Shown: positions 1 to 12,382 of the stretch, in pieces
How positions within the stretch are numbered: position 1 is the first letter of the stretch
Layout of the letters: each line of letters starts with the position of its first letter
Source of the DNA: Monocercomonoides exilis
Lineage: Eukaryota; Preaxostyla; Oxymonadida; Polymastigidae
Assembly: GCA_001643675.2 (NCBI GenBank)
Contig: LSRY02000020.1
Location: forward strand, 5,001-69,000
DNA: 64,000 bases
Direction: 5' to 3'
Program-made: the position numbers and the translations under genes
The notes under the pieces: model-generated
Databases searched by the model: none
Told to the model about the DNA's origin: nothing
The model's input: the letters and a program-made list of their open reading frames with translations, nothing else

Positions 1-551
1 TGACTTTATTTTTTATTTCATCATGGTTAATTGGTTTTTTCTCCATTATTATTAATTCAATCTATCTTTTTTTTTTTATTCTCTCTTTTCACATATTATT
101 TCTTTGAATATACCCTGAACTTATCTTCATTGATTTTAAAAATTTATTTATAAATTTATTCATCTGACTTTTGGATTTTATTTTTCAGGTTTTTCGTATA
201 ATGATAGCTATTTACCGTGACACAACGTGCATTGAAGATGGAGAAAAAAGATGAAAGCAAATTAACTAAATAATGAAGAAATAAATTTCTTTTTTAATTA
301 AAAAAGCTTTTTGGAGAATAAACAGTTTACTTGAAATGAAGTTTAATTTTTGTTGGATGAAGATGAAGAAAGAGAACATGACGATAGAGTTCAGAAGAAT
401 CATAAGGAAATATATTTTCTGAATGAAATCATAGCAAAGAGAAAAGAAACAGAAGCAAAACCATTTGAAAATTGATTCGCACCAGCTAATTAGCATATTC
501 AAAAGGTGAATAAATAAAAAATCAACTTCTTCGTTGGAAGCACTACTGTAA
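1..551. other. AT-rich intergenic DNA
   Basis: AT-rich DNA with poly-T runs. The only long open frame, on the minus strand, is hydrophobic and low in complexity and does not look like a protein. I see no RNA gene or promoter signal here. Confidence 0.6.
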
Positions 552-1150
552 ATGGCAGAGGAAATGATGTGTGTTTTCAATGGCAGCATTATCACCCAAT
601 CCCCATTCGAGAATTGTGGATCAACAACTCCAACACAAAGAGTGTGGAATCAAGGAACAGCTGACAATGATGAATTCAATGGCTGGCTCCCTCTCATTGC
701 CCAGAATAAAATCGTTTCTAACAGCGGAACTGATGCTGATGCCTGTGGCAGACCCCAACAGACCCCATGTGCCACCATCGAGTATGCCCTCACTGGCTTC
801 ATTTCCCTCTTCCAAGAAGCATCCCTCACCCTCTTCACCTCAACATTTGTTCATCTTCATGCACTCACCTTCAGTGCGATTGATACCTAAATCACAGGAA
901 ACGGAACAGATACCACCACCGTCGCCTCCAGTGGTATTTCTCAACCATCTTCTTCTTCTTCTTTTTCTTTTTCATCATCATCTTCTCCTTCTTCTGCTGC
1001 TGCTAATGCTTTTTCTCAAAAATCTTTTTCCTTTCCCCTCTCGTCCTTCCATTCAACTCATTCGTCTTCCCATTCTCGCCTATTCCCTTTTCGGTAGCAT
1101 GTTTTCAACATCAGAGGAATGTGCGAACATTGCTTCATTTTTTGCTTGAA
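552..1150 (+). pseudogene. Relic of adhesin-like surface protein (N-terminal module)
   Basis: A short plus-strand frame contains the motif ACGRPQQTPCATIEYAL. This matches the CG-x4-PC-x-T modules that occur three times in the large surface protein at 13413-20327 (for example CGMNEASPCQT). Just downstream, in the same frame after a TAA, is a Gly/Thr/Ser stretch resembling the strand that follows this module in the intact gene. Stops and frame changes then end the similarity by about 1.1 kb. I read it as a decayed fragment of the same family, in the opposite orientation to the intact copy. No signal peptide, membrane segment or kinase-like tail can be attached to it. Confidence 0.5.
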
Positions 1151-4100
1151 TGAAGTTCAGTCGCACGACTTCAATGCTTTCATCATCATCTCAAACTTCT
1201 CCCCGTTTATCGAAAGATTGTTACATTTCACATTCCTCCTCTTCATCGTTTTCTTCCTCATATTAATCATAAGCCGCTTTTCCAAATAACACATCCACTA
1301 AATTATCTTCCTTATCTCCATCTTCGTTATCATGATTTTCGTCTTTTTTTCCTCCTCTTCTTCTGCTTCTTCTGCTTCTTCTGTTTCCACTTCGTTGAAT
1401 ATTCGATTTCCAGCAACCTCTATCCCGATTTCAAGTACTCAGACGAAGAATATTTCATCCTCTTCTTCGTCTGTTTCACTGCTGAGTGTTCCAACTACCG
1501 CACTCGGCAGATCACTCAAAAAAGGCAACAGGTTAAAAGCGCTTGCTGCCTTCAAGCGGACAATCTGCATGAAAACACACACAGGCTCAAGGATTGCTTT
1601 ACCAGAGTTCAAATCAGAAGTGCTGGGACTGACAAACAAGATTGGTGGAAGCAGCAACAATAACAGCGATAACAATAATAACAGCAAGATGAAGAAGCTA
1701 TTACGTGTGGGGATGTAGCAAGTGCCGCTGAATATTCCACACTGAAGGCCGCCGAAGATGAAGAGGAAGCGGATGATTACTGCGATGGGGTTGAATCAGC
1801 AGTGGAAGAAGAGTGAAAGATGCACAAATGCAAATGCAACAGCACAGAAAACGAGGCGTTTGGAATCAACTGTTGTAACATTGGCGAGTAAGAGGACAGT
1901 TATGAAACAAAGAGAAGGAGAAGGAGAAGGAAAAGGAGAGAGAGAGAAAAAAGAGAAAGAGAAAGGAAGAATAATTTCTGTGTTTGATGAACTTCCACCG
2001 GATGAATTGGAGTATAGCAGGCAAAGAGGAGGAAAGCGGAGAGGGCAAGCGAATGTGAGAGGGAAAGGGAAAGCGAAAGGAAAAGCAATCCAATCCAAAA
2101 CAACCCCAACAATAGGTTCAGATGCTGTTTTGAGTGAGCTGCTTTCGAGAGAGCTGGAGCTGCTGGGTGTGACAGAAGGCAGCATCGCATTTGACTCTTC
2201 TGAGTCTGACACTAGTGAGACAGGTGGAAGAAGCAGAAGTAACACTGATGGAAATGAATATGACGAGGAAGTTGTTGATGAGGAGGAGGAGGAGGAAGAA
2301 GAAGAAGAAGACGTGGAGTTAGACAGGATTCTCAGTGAAAAGATATTTTCGACAAGTACACGGTCCATTCGGCAGACACCGGAAAAGAGCAGATCTGTTT
2401 TTGAATATGACACCTCGAACACATGCAACTCAGCAAAAATGAGAGAAAACAGCTCAGTCGAAGCAACATTTATAGTAGCTGAGATGAAGGAGAGGCAGAG
2501 GAGAGAAGCAGTCACGTAGTTGAAAAAGAACACTCTGAAGCAGACATGAGGAAGGATCATCCCAACAATCAAGCCAGTCTTTCTTCTGCTGCCTTCAAAT
2601 CTTGTTCAGGAAGAGGAAATCAAGGCAAAGACGCTCAAAAGAAAGATCTGGCCGAGAGGGAAAGGGAAGAACATGTACTATTTGTTCGAGATGAAGAGAG
2701 GAAAGAGTGAGTGAACGGAGAAGGTGCAGCAGACACTGAAGAAGCAGAAGAAGACAGTGAAGATGATGACAATGACGATAGCGATGATAGTTACGTTAGC
2801 GGTGATGAAGGCAGTTTGGATATAACACGATCTGCTGATGCATCAAATGCCGATGAAACAGAAAAGACAACAGAAAGAGAAGTGGACTTAACTTCACGCC
2901 CTGCCCTGCGCTTCACTCCCAAGCAGCGAAAGACGCTTTCATCGGCATCCCAAAAGAGCAATCAGAAGAAGTCGCATGTCACTTTCTCACACACCTCAAC
3001 CATCTCCGGCGGAGAGCTCGGTTCGACCCCTCTGCAGTTCACCTTTCCTTCAGCCAAGTCCACAAAGGAAAATGGAGAGAAAGAAGAAGACAAGAACACA
3101 ATTGGCTCAGACGGAGGCAGAGAAGCGCTGCAGAGCCCGCGCAGAAGACACAGCAATCACAGTTTGGCGGCTGTTTCTGTGTCACGAAGACATCTTGTCT
3201 TGTCTGCCATTAGAGCAGCACTCGTCAGAAAATTGCAGGCATATCTCAGAGTAGCTGCGGAAAACAGGTTTGCGACGACTTCTTCATGAGAGAGTTTGTC
3301 TAGCCAGACAGGCATGCCAATGCAAATGGAGAAGATGGAGGAGGATGAGCGGATGACTTTGGAAATCCTTCTGTGTTTTGGAGGAAGTGCAGACAGAATA
3401 CAGGGCTGAAGAAGCTGTTTGTGCAGTCGATGCAGCAGATGGGGCAGAATGAAGGCGCTGCTTTGTTTCATTTTCTTTGAGAGGCACTGTTTCATCTTTT
3501 CAACTAACTTGGATCGCCACAGCTTCTGAAGCCCACTACGATTCCATCATCTCACGCCGGGGCAACGGGGGGAATATTGGCGAATGATGCAAACTCGTTT
3601 CTGAGCCTGTTGTGTGGAATGAGGCTGTTCAGTTTGGGAGTAGAAGATGCCGTGAGAGATGCGCAACTGGTGGAGAACATGAGAAAGGAGATGAATGTGT
3701 GGAGAGGAGAAGGAAGGGCAGATGTGGATGGAGGGGACGAGGCAAGAGGCACAGCTGAGCTGTTCTGTGAAGAGAGGGGAATTTACAGTACTGTTCCTGA
3801 TGTGCAGAACAAGATCAATAGAAAGAATGATGAAAATAACTTCTCTTTGTATGCAATGGAAAGAGAGTCATATACAATCAATGCGAATATTCTGCTTGAC
3901 CTGCTTTTGTTTGCTTCGTCTGTCTTTTTCGAAGACCAACAACTTCTGCTGTCTGCTACCGAAAATGAATTTTTTGTTTCTCCGCCGAGAATAGCATGCG
4001 CTCCATTCATCGGAGAAACTCAATTCGAACTGACAGATTCAACACACACAAGGTTGCTCCGCTGGACGTTGAATAGCCACATAAAGAAGAGCAATATCCG

Positions 4101-5100
4101 ATTTTGCCTTCTTCTCTCAAGTTTTCATGAGCGCTTCTTGTCAACATGTGCCCTCTCCCTCTTTCTCATCCACTCACTCCAATCGTAATCACTTTGCCTT
4201 CAAAGCTGCTTTCAGCATCTTTCACTTCATCTTCGTGTTCTCAATACCTTCTCTGTTCACATTTTGTGTCGCTTCTATTTCCATTTCTCAGTCCATGTCA
4301 TCCTCCAGCACAACACCTACCATCATCTCATTCTCCACGCAGTCACTCATCCCTTCTGCCGCCTCGTCCGATCGACTGCTGCTTCGTCTGCTGGCAACGC
4401 GCGCTGCACTCACTGCTGTTGTCACCGCTGATCACTGGTTGATGGTGAAGAAGGACCTGCTCCACAAAATATCAACCATATTCGAGACACACCATGAACA
4501 GAAACCTTCTTCTCCTTCGATGTTCATGTCTGCCTCTCTCATCCAGCGATTGAAGGTTGTTGGAGCTGCATTATTACAACAATCCACACCTTCTGCTTTA
4601 TCTTCTTCTTCTTCTTCTTCTTCTGTTCAGCAAACATCTGACTTTCAGTTAACTTCAATGGAATCGAGCATGACAACAAATTCACAGGAACTAAGTGGAT
4701 CTTCAAATTCTGCTGCTGATGGAGCTAATATAACTTCTGTTTGCATGCGATAAATGCATCAGGAACAGCAAGTGGATGAGGAGGAGAACTTCCCTATTAG
4801 ATAAAGAAAGACTAATTCTCAGCAATTCTTCCACATCAGCTTCAGACAAGCGTCACCTCCTCTCAGTTACCTCTCTCTTCTCTTTCGCAATCTCCCTCTC
4901 CTTTTCCCTCTTCTCCGTCATTCACATCAAAAAATTCTCCATCCTCAGTTTTCCTCCCTTTTCCATCGACTCATTCTCTCCAACTTCAGAGTCGTAAACG
5001 GGCATCTTCTTCTTTTTCTTTTCTCCCCCATCTGGGACAGTTCCTGAGAATTCAACGACGCGAAGTCTATATTTTCAAAATTCTTTCTTTTTTCAAAGGA
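1151..5100 (+). pseudogene. Decayed large acidic/Ser-rich protein gene, family not recognised
   Basis: Successive plus-strand frames at about 1332-1718, 1758-2519, 2522-3289, 3577-4188 and 4127-4753 read like pieces of one large protein. They contain Ser-rich tracts, a Glu-rich tract (about 2250-2310), Lys/Arg-rich segments and short helical pieces such as LLCGMRLFSLGVEDAVRDAQ (about 3610). The pieces are joined only by frame changes (for example near 2515 and 3290-3570) and premature stops, including a TGA at 2708-2710 inside an otherwise continuous frame. No splice sites repair the breaks. The relic may belong to the same gene as the UBR-like finger at 7.7 kb, but this is not shown. I do not recognise the family. 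Confidence 0.45.
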
Positions 5101-5540
5101 TATTCTTTCATCTTCACCTGCAACTATCCTCCATGCTCTGCTTTTGTCACAGCTACCATCTGGTTCATCATCGCAGTCATCATCATCATCTTCTTCTTCT
5201 TCTGATCGTATTTCTTCATTTTTTGCATCTTCATAAGTGATAATAGCAGAAATAAAAAAGAATGGAATTTATGAAGAAAAGAAACTGGTTGAAGATGAGA
5301 AGATGATTGTTTAGTGAATGAAGAGAATGAAGATAAAGAGAAAGATAGATTTATTAATGACTGAATATTATGAATGGAAATTGGATAAAAAATAATTGAA
5401 GAGATTTTAAAAGAAAAAAGGATAATATGGAAAAGGAGAGTAGTTGGAAGAAAATACTTCAACGAGCAGTAAAAGAACGCTAAAATGGAGAAATAATCAA
5501 TTGTTATTTATCTGAATCATTCCGTCTGCTGCTTCTTTTT
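5101..5540. other. Intergenic or relic DNA without a supported gene
   Basis: This stretch has TTC/ATC-rich microsatellite-like DNA and a minus-strand open frame rich in Lys, Met and Ser that looks like a low-complexity artefact. I see no supported gene. Confidence 0.4.
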
Positions 5541-5560
5541 CAGGGTGTCCTTAAGCACAG

Positions 5561-6284
5561 CTACAAACAGCAGGGAAGGGATGTAAGATGCGATGCTTCG
5601 GAGAGCTTATCCGTGGTTGAGAAGCCACTTGGAAGTGCCAGAGAGTGCGCAGTCGCTTTGTCAAAGCGAGGCAATGTTAATCTCACAGAAGTCAGAGCTG
5701 ATGATGATGCTGCAGGCAAAAGTGACATTCGGAACAGGCTGATCTGTTGCAGGTGAACAAGCAGCGGTCGACATGTACACAGTTGTTCTCCTCTGAGCTG
5801 GTCGAAAGAAATGGTAGTGAAAAAGGAGAGCATCATGCTGAAGAAGCTTATTCACTTATTTAAAACAGAAAGATGAAAATATCACACTGAAACCTCCAAT
5901 GGCGAGATCTGTTGCAATGAGATGCTTGAGGGAGCAGCTGGAGCCATCGTCGAACACGAGAACTGGCGAGGCAGCACTGAGGGCGGAGAGGTTAGCGTCG
6001 GAGTGGAAGAGGGAGGAAGTGGCGAGAGCACGAAGAGCAGGGCAGGTGAGGTGGAGGGAATGGACAGATATGTTGGAGAGGCGAAGGGTGCCTAGGCAAG
6101 CACAAAGGAGGGTGGAGTTGAGTTCGACAGGCTGGTCGGCTGCGGAAAAGAGGGAGGAGGACACAGTGAGGGATCCGTCGAGGAGGGAGAAGAGGGAGGA
6201 GTGAGCAGATGCGAATGAGGAGTGAAGGAGAAGTGGCAGTGGGTGGTGATGCAGGTGTTGAGAAAGGCGACAACAGCAGAGCAT
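5561..6284 (-). pseudogene. Minus-strand relic, probably adhesin-like
   Basis: The minus frame 5856-6284 has strongly C-ending codons (ctc, tcc, gcc) and a pattern of short hydrophobic strands separated by Ser/Thr/Asn turns, such as LDGSLTVSSSLFSA and GTLRLSNISVHSL. This resembles beta-helix rungs of the large surface protein, for example its GSGTLSLEDVVIS segment. A second minus frame at 5561-5836 may continue it after a frame break. There is no start, signal peptide or membrane anchor. Plus-strand ORFs in the same stretch are Arg/Glu-rich shadows. Assignment to the adhesin-like family is inference from composition and pattern only. Confidence 0.35.
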
Positions 6285-6304
6285 CTGAGGAGGAAGACAT
6301 CCAA

Positions 6305-7456
6305 ATGTATTTAAAAGACGAGGAAGAAAATGGAATACAGAGAGAGAGAGAGAAAGATGAAAAAGAGTAAGTGAAGATTTTCGTTTGATGGAAGCTATTT
6401 TTGTGCAAAAATGTTAATTCACAAATTGTATTGTTCAATTTTTTGAAATAGCGATTTTTTTTTATTATCATCTATCACTTCTTTTGACGAATAAATCTAC
6501 AAAAGTTCTTTTTTGTATTATTTGTTTTAAAATCGAAATAAACTGCAAACTGTGAATTTCTTGTGAAATATCCTGCATAACTATCATATTTTTGTTTTTG
6601 TGTTTTCGATAATTGTTTTTTTTCAACATATTTATTTGGATCTTCAACATCTATTTTGAAATTTCTTTTCAATAACATTATTTAACATTCTTCAATTAAG
6701 AAATTGATTTATTGAGTATTGAAACAATCATTATCATGCTTTTCAAACAAGATAACTTATGTTTTATAATGTTTATTGAATTTTCGAGTTTTTTTTGAAA
6801 TTATTTTTATTTTAAAATATTTGTAATAAAAAAAATTGGAAACAAATTAAAAACAACAAATAATTAATAATGATAATATGGGTGATTTTTTTGAAATCAT
6901 AAAAATAGATCAAAAGTCAAAATAATAAAAACTGTTATGGTATTTTTTGATCAATCAACAAAATTGTTTTTTAATAAGTATTTAACTTTTAAAACTGCGA
7001 TAAATATTTGTTTTTTATTATTTCAAAAAAACGTACCTTTTTTTCATTAAAAAGAATTTTTTGATCAAGTTTAATAAAAATTAACAAAAAATTAATTAAA
7101 TGAATGATTTAATTTTAAAAGCAAATGACAAATATCATAACTTGTTGAACAAAATAATATGCATTAAATAAAATTGATAGATATAAATATATTAAATTGG
7201 TTTATTTAAAATTTTATAAATTGTGTTTAATATTTATTTTGCTGAAGCTTCATCACAAAGTTGTTGTTAAAGCTGCGCAGTTCAAAAACTTAAAAAACGA
7301 TGAACTCAATGGAAAGGAAACAGCAATAGATGATAACAATAGAGTCAATCTCGACTTTTCTTACCTAATTCTTCTTATGAAATGATTTTCTAACTTTCTT
7401 CTCTATCCGCTGCCTATTTTCCTTTCGTTTCTGCTCTCCTCATCTGAATCTCCCAT
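6305..7456. other. AT-rich intergenic DNA carrying dispersed repeat copies
   Basis: Very AT-rich spacer. It holds one copy of a dispersed repeat (6728-6876) followed by a GGGTGATT motif at about 6880. The short ORFs here are AT-rich shadows. Confidence 0.6.
6728..6876 (+). repeat. Dispersed noncoding repeat B, copy 1
   Basis: It shares a colinear series of blocks with 11527-11690 on the same strand: TTATCATG, then a TAACTTA..GTTTTAT block, CGAATTTTCGA-like DNA, an ATTGGAAAC block and CAACAAATAAT. Divergence between the blocks is substantial, so this is an old or non-autonomous element. No coding capacity is seen. Confidence 0.55.
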
Positions 7457-8252
7457 TTGAAAACGTTGTCAATTTTGACTTCTTTTATCTTCAATGTTTT
7501 CATTATTTATCTTTCATTACACTGCTTAATCGCTTCTCAACGAAGAAAGAACTTGTTATGCTTTTTCAGCGAATTTTCTTCGTTCATTTTCTTTTTCTTC
7601 TTCTCCTTTCGGTCACCTCCTTCTTCCTCAACCACACCTTCATCACCAGTCTCACTTTTCACAACCACAACATATTCCACCACACCTCTTTCGCAAACAC
7701 CTTCTCCTTCAACTCCTTCAACAAATCCAACTGTTCCATGAGTTGCGTCATGTATACGTTGTGGTAATACGCAATATGCTGAGTGAGGTTATTATGCGTG
7801 CCTGAAATTTGGTGCTTTCGGAGATGCTTTCTGCTTCGCTGGTGGCGCAGATTCTTTCGTTTGCAGTGTTGGTTAATACTGTTTGGGAGAAAGCGGATCT
7901 TTTCTGCAGTGGATGTGAATGCGTTCTTGCAGGTTATAATCTGTTTGCCCCTTCGCTGCTTCCATCTGCGATAGTGTTGATGGAGTTTTTATCTTCGCAG
8001 TCGATGCGTTTAATAACGAAGATAGACGATGAAGTGATGGAGCGAGGGGTCACATTGAATGAAGTGGTGGAGATTGTGGAGAAGGGGTTGGACACCGTGG
8101 AGCTGTGGATGTGGGAAGCAGTTCTGTCACCAGCAGCGATTGCTCCGGGAGTACTTGAGGAGCGAGAAGAGGCAGAAAAGGATAAGGAGGAGAAGATGAT
8201 GAGAAGGAGGTGGAAGAAAAAGATGAAGTGGGAAATAAAAAGAAGTGAATAA
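7457..8252 (+). pseudogene. Relic of a UBR4-like Cys-rich (UBR-box) protein
   Basis: Plus-strand frames carry a broken Cys-rich finger. The frame starting near 7745 reads CIRCGNTQYAE, a TGA (7784-7786), then GYYACLKFGAFGDAFCF. After a frame change the sequence reads FCSGCECV near 7902-7927. The spacing C-x2-C-G..Q-Y..G-Y-Y-x-C and a distal C-x2-C-x-C recalls the UBR box of UBR4/BIG-type E3 ligases. Several expected Cys/His ligands are lost or out of frame. A longer frame (7809-8252) contains helical sequence after the finger. It is broken by at least one TGA and two frame changes. The family call is a recollection of pattern and is tentative. Confidence 0.4.
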
Positions 8253-8361
8253 AGATGATGATTGGCAAATGAAAATGCTTGCAAAGTTAATGCTGTTTCG
8301 ATAATTTACTGCTGAATCCTTTTTCGTTTTTTGATTTCAAGTAGAAAATCAAAACAAAACG

Positions 8362-9400
8362 TTGAAGGTATTGAAACGGGCTTATTCTTTGTTTCAGCTC
8401 CTTTCAATTTCTCGATTGAAAAACATTCATTCTAAGCCTTTCGAATGTCTCTGCCAAATCCATCTCCTCTCCATTGTCTTCCTTCTCACCACTCACCTGA
8501 ATATCCTGTCAATCCACATACGCTGCCCTGTTCAGCAAGGGCTCTGCAGATCAAGAGCATCCCTCGTCGCGAACGCGATGCTGCTCGCAAACACATCTGC
8601 ATTGCATAATCTGTTCTTTCCAAGTATCCCACAAGGGATTGGCAGCAGGAAGAAGGAAATAGAAGAACAAAGAGAGGAAAATGCAGAGCTTGGGTTAAGT
8701 TATGTCAAGAGATTTCTGTGCGAGAGAAGAGAAGTATGTAGCTGGAGATGAATGAGCGAGTGGCTCTGGAGGAGTGCCAACAAGAACAGAAGGGGCAGAC
8801 AATTGTGAGTGTAAAAAGGGAGAAAAAGGATGAGTGGCAATTGTCAAGGGGGCTGTGATGTGTTGAGCGCGCAGCTGGGCAGATGAGAGTGCGCTGTCGA
8901 GCGAGTAAAATGTCCGGTACTGTTCATCATCATTTTCATCACCTCCTTCTTCTTTTCCTCTGTCCTTCCTCCTCCTTTCTGTCGCTGCCTGTGCAAGCCT
9001 TGTGTCGAAAGCGTCAACTTGTAACGTACAAAACTCATCTTTCTTGTTTGTTTTCATCTTCATCTTTGACTCTTCTCGTTGATTTCATTTGCTCTGCTCC
9101 GCGCTCAACTAACTTTTGTAGTTTTCTTTCTTTTCTTCTTCCTTTGGAACACGCTGTCCTCTCATAGTTCCTTGGTAGTATCACAAAGATAGAGCATGAG
9201 CGCAACGTATCTGGCAGCTCCTTCCCCCTTCCACTGCCATTTCTCGTGCGACGCCCATTCGCCTCATTCTGAACAGCAAGAGCACGGATGTCGTTCGAAA
9301 CGCTGAAGCAGATCGGGATGTGCTGTTGAAGAAGAGAAGAGAAGTTCATATGCGCAAACTGCAATCCAACAAAAGGCTTTGATATTGATGATGATACTGT
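8362..9400 (+). pseudogene. Probable decayed coding DNA, unidentified
   Basis: Codon-like segments persist on the plus strand, for example SRASLVANAMLLANTSALHN around 8550-8615 and a Lys/Arg-rich piece near 9295-9380 (EADRDVLLKKRREVHMRKLQ). They are interrupted by stops and frame changes and have no start or splice sites. It may be a continuation of the relic at 7.5-8.3 kb. The minus-strand frame 8695-9063 is an alternative reading that I cannot exclude. Confidence 0.3.
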
Positions 9401-11526
9401 TGAGAGAAGGCAAACTGAATAAAATATTTATCAGGGTGAATTATCTGGCTACTGATTGAATAGCTCATATTCATTCCAAGGAAGGTGGAATGATCCAATA
9501 CGAAGTGAGAGGAAATATCATTGAAAAAGAGGAGGAAGGTGAATGCATGCGGTTACAGAGAAATCCATTTATTATCTTTAAGTATTTTCGAAGAAGTGCT
9601 TGATATGTTTTCAAATGATTTTATTGATTGAACAATATATTGTGTTTGATTTGAAAACTTCGAAGGAGCAGTTAATTGAAATCACAATATTTTTAACAGG
9701 CAGATTCAAGCTTATCAAAGAAATCGGATATCCCCGAATCTTTAGCAGCTTTTGAGTTATTATCTTTCAATTCTTGCCACAAACAGAAAATGATCTGGCC
9801 TTTTTGTACGAAAAATAGAAATGTACAAAACATCTGTTGAGGTTAATGGCAAAAAATGTGAAGAAGGTCAAGAAAAACACGAAGACGAAGGCGAAGGAGG
9901 AGGAGGAGGAGATGATGAAGAAGAAGAAGAAGCAATATTTGACTGAAGATAATTTTGTGTATTTTTGGCTATGTGATTCATAACAGGCGTGCTTGTCGCT
10001 GAATAAGCAAGTGAATTGTGAGAAGGCGAATCTTGTGTTTGTTAATCGAATAATGAGGAAGATGGTTATAAAAATGAAGGAGGATTATCAAAAGAAGAAG
10101 AAGAAGAAGAAGAAGAAGAAGAAGATGCAGTTGAGAAATGCTAAATCAGTCGAACGATATTTATGATGTTGAGAATAATTTGTATGAAATTGTTGATTGG
10201 CCAAAACGTCTCGCTTGATGCATTAACTTCAGATTGGCTTGAAAAACTCAATCACAATATTTGAGACGAACAGATTGTGGAAATCAATATTGCTGTATTT
10301 TTCCAAAGGCAATTCACTTTCTTTTTATTACTTCCCCTCCTTTCCCCTCAAAAGCAGAAAATGTTGATTTTTCTTAATTTCCTTCTTTTCCATTCCACTC
10401 TTCCATTCAGCTCATAAAATCATCAGAAAATATCAATTCCCTTCCTTTTCTTCATCTTTCCCAGTCTCTTCCATAAAACATTCTTCCCCTCTCATAAAAA
10501 ATACTCCTCTTCCAATCAAACACTTCAGAATATTCATCTTCTTTCCCGCTTTTGCTCTCTTTTCCTTCACTTCAAAATCCATTTCTCCAATCAACAATAA
10601 TCACCTTCCTCACCATCCCCAGCAACTTCTCTATATATTTACAACATTATCTTCTCAGAATCTCCACCCACTCTTCCCCACCCCTTTGTCTCAGAATTTC
10701 TTTCATTTAAAAATCATTCTTGAAACATTAGCATTCAAAAAAACACTCAACTCCCACCCCCTGCCACAAATAATCTTCTTTCATCTCTTCTCTGCCCCAT
10801 ATCCCTCCTATATCTGTTATTGATGAGATAAACCTCAAATATTGATTTGGATGATTGAGAATAATATTAAAGGAGATGATCATGGCCGAAACAGAAAAAA
10901 CACCTCTGACATCCCCACAATGTGGATGGGATAAGAAGACCCTCCAGCGAGATACACGATATATTTTGTGGAGGCGTGTTCCTAGCAATTTGACAGTTCT
11001 GTGACAGATAAACTGTTGATATTTTTTTTATGATTATTGCTGTGGAGATGAAGCTGTTAAGCAAAAAACAGTCGAGGGGTTATTTGTTCTTTATTTATTT
11101 TTCTATATATGAATATTAGCCTGTTGACTGTTTTTGTGTTGTTTTTAGGGCTGGAGGCGGAAATGAATGGAAATGAGAAAAAGCTGGATATCGTGTTATG
11201 CAGAATTGACATCGAATTGGGAGAGCGAATTCATAGAAAGTCCACAGGACAGAGGGATTGAGAAGGAAATTAGAGATGTTAATTTTTTTTGAAGCAGTTG
11301 GATTTATAAAACAAACAAAAACCTCTTCTTTTCGAGAAAAGAAGAAACATTAAAAGGAGAAAAGGATATTTGAAAGGACGATATGTTAGTCAGCGCAAGA
11401 TCTGTTGAAATTTATTGATTCAATTCACAATTTTCAATATCAACTAATCAATTTTTTTTTTCTTTTTCAATAACAATATGAAACATATTTTTTAATTTGA
11501 AATTGTTATATTACATTATTGTAATT

Positions 11527-11690
11527 ATTGTTATCATGTTTTTGATATCAGTTAACTTAAGTTTTATTATGTATTTCGAATTTTCGATATTTTTGTGTAA
11601 ATTTTTAATGTTTTTTTCAAAATTTGTTATAAAAACGATTGGAAACTAATTTATTTCAACAAATAATAAATAACAACAATATATTTAACT
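11527..11690 (+). repeat. Dispersed noncoding repeat B, copy 2
   Basis: Colinear blocks match 6728-6876 on the same strand: TTATCATG, GTTAACTTAAGTTTTAT, TTTCGAATTTTCGA, GATTGGAAAC and CAACAAATAATAA. It lies directly upstream of the tandem duplication at 11721-11920. Confidence 0.55.
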
Positions 11691-11720
11691 TTAATTTTTT
11701 GTATTTTCACATAAAGTATA

Positions 11721-11920
11721 CCTTATCAACCCCACCCTTAATGAAAATTTTTAATGATCAAACTTCGTAATTTTTTATGATATCAAAAATAATCACCCAT
11801 ATATTAAACAATATTTTTATGTAAATATCAATTAAAATTTTCTAATAAACCCCACCCTTTATGAAATATTATTATGATCAATCTTCGAAATTTTTTATGA
11901 TATCAATAAAAATCATAAAT
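11721..11920. repeat. Two-copy tandem duplication, 120-bp period
   Basis: A block beginning AACCCCACCCTT (C run at 11730) recurs at 11850, exactly 120 bp later. Each copy is followed by diverged but alignable DNA: ATGAAA, ATGATCAA, CTTCG, then TTTTTTATGATATCAA. The C-rich start is unusual in this AT-rich spacer. The copies differ by scattered substitutions. The first copy ends in AATCACCCAT, which is the reverse complement of the ATGGGTGATT motif seen at about 6880. Confidence 0.7.
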
Positions 11921-12382
11921 CCAAACAAATCGAAATAAAGTTAATTGAATGTTGAATCATCAGTATTGCAATCGATTTCACTACAAAAACCAGTGTCAAA
12001 ATCGAAAGAAAATTGAAAAAAATAAACAATTTAAAATGACCAGAAAAAGCAATAAAATTTTAAATAAATGTTGATGCAAATTTAAATCCTAAGCTCCAAA
12101 GAAACCTGTTGAAATGGTTTTAAAACACTTTCAAAATTTCTTTTATTATCTAAACAAAACTATTGTGTTTTCATTCAAATTTCCAAGGAAAAAACTCTTT
12201 TTGTGAAAATTCACCTTTTGTTTTTTATGTTCTGACAAAGTTTGCATATATATCCAACTGGTCAAGACTATGCTTTGCATATGACTTTCCTCAAAACAGA
12301 ACGCACGTTTGTACTAATCCTAACCCTTAACTGAAACCTTACCCTTTTCCCCTTAATCGTAGTCGTTAAATGACATTTTTAG

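Noticed and set aside
1796-2572. 258-aa minus-strand ORF
   Set aside because: A Phe/Ser/Leu-rich reverse reading of a Glu/Arg/Gly-rich relic.
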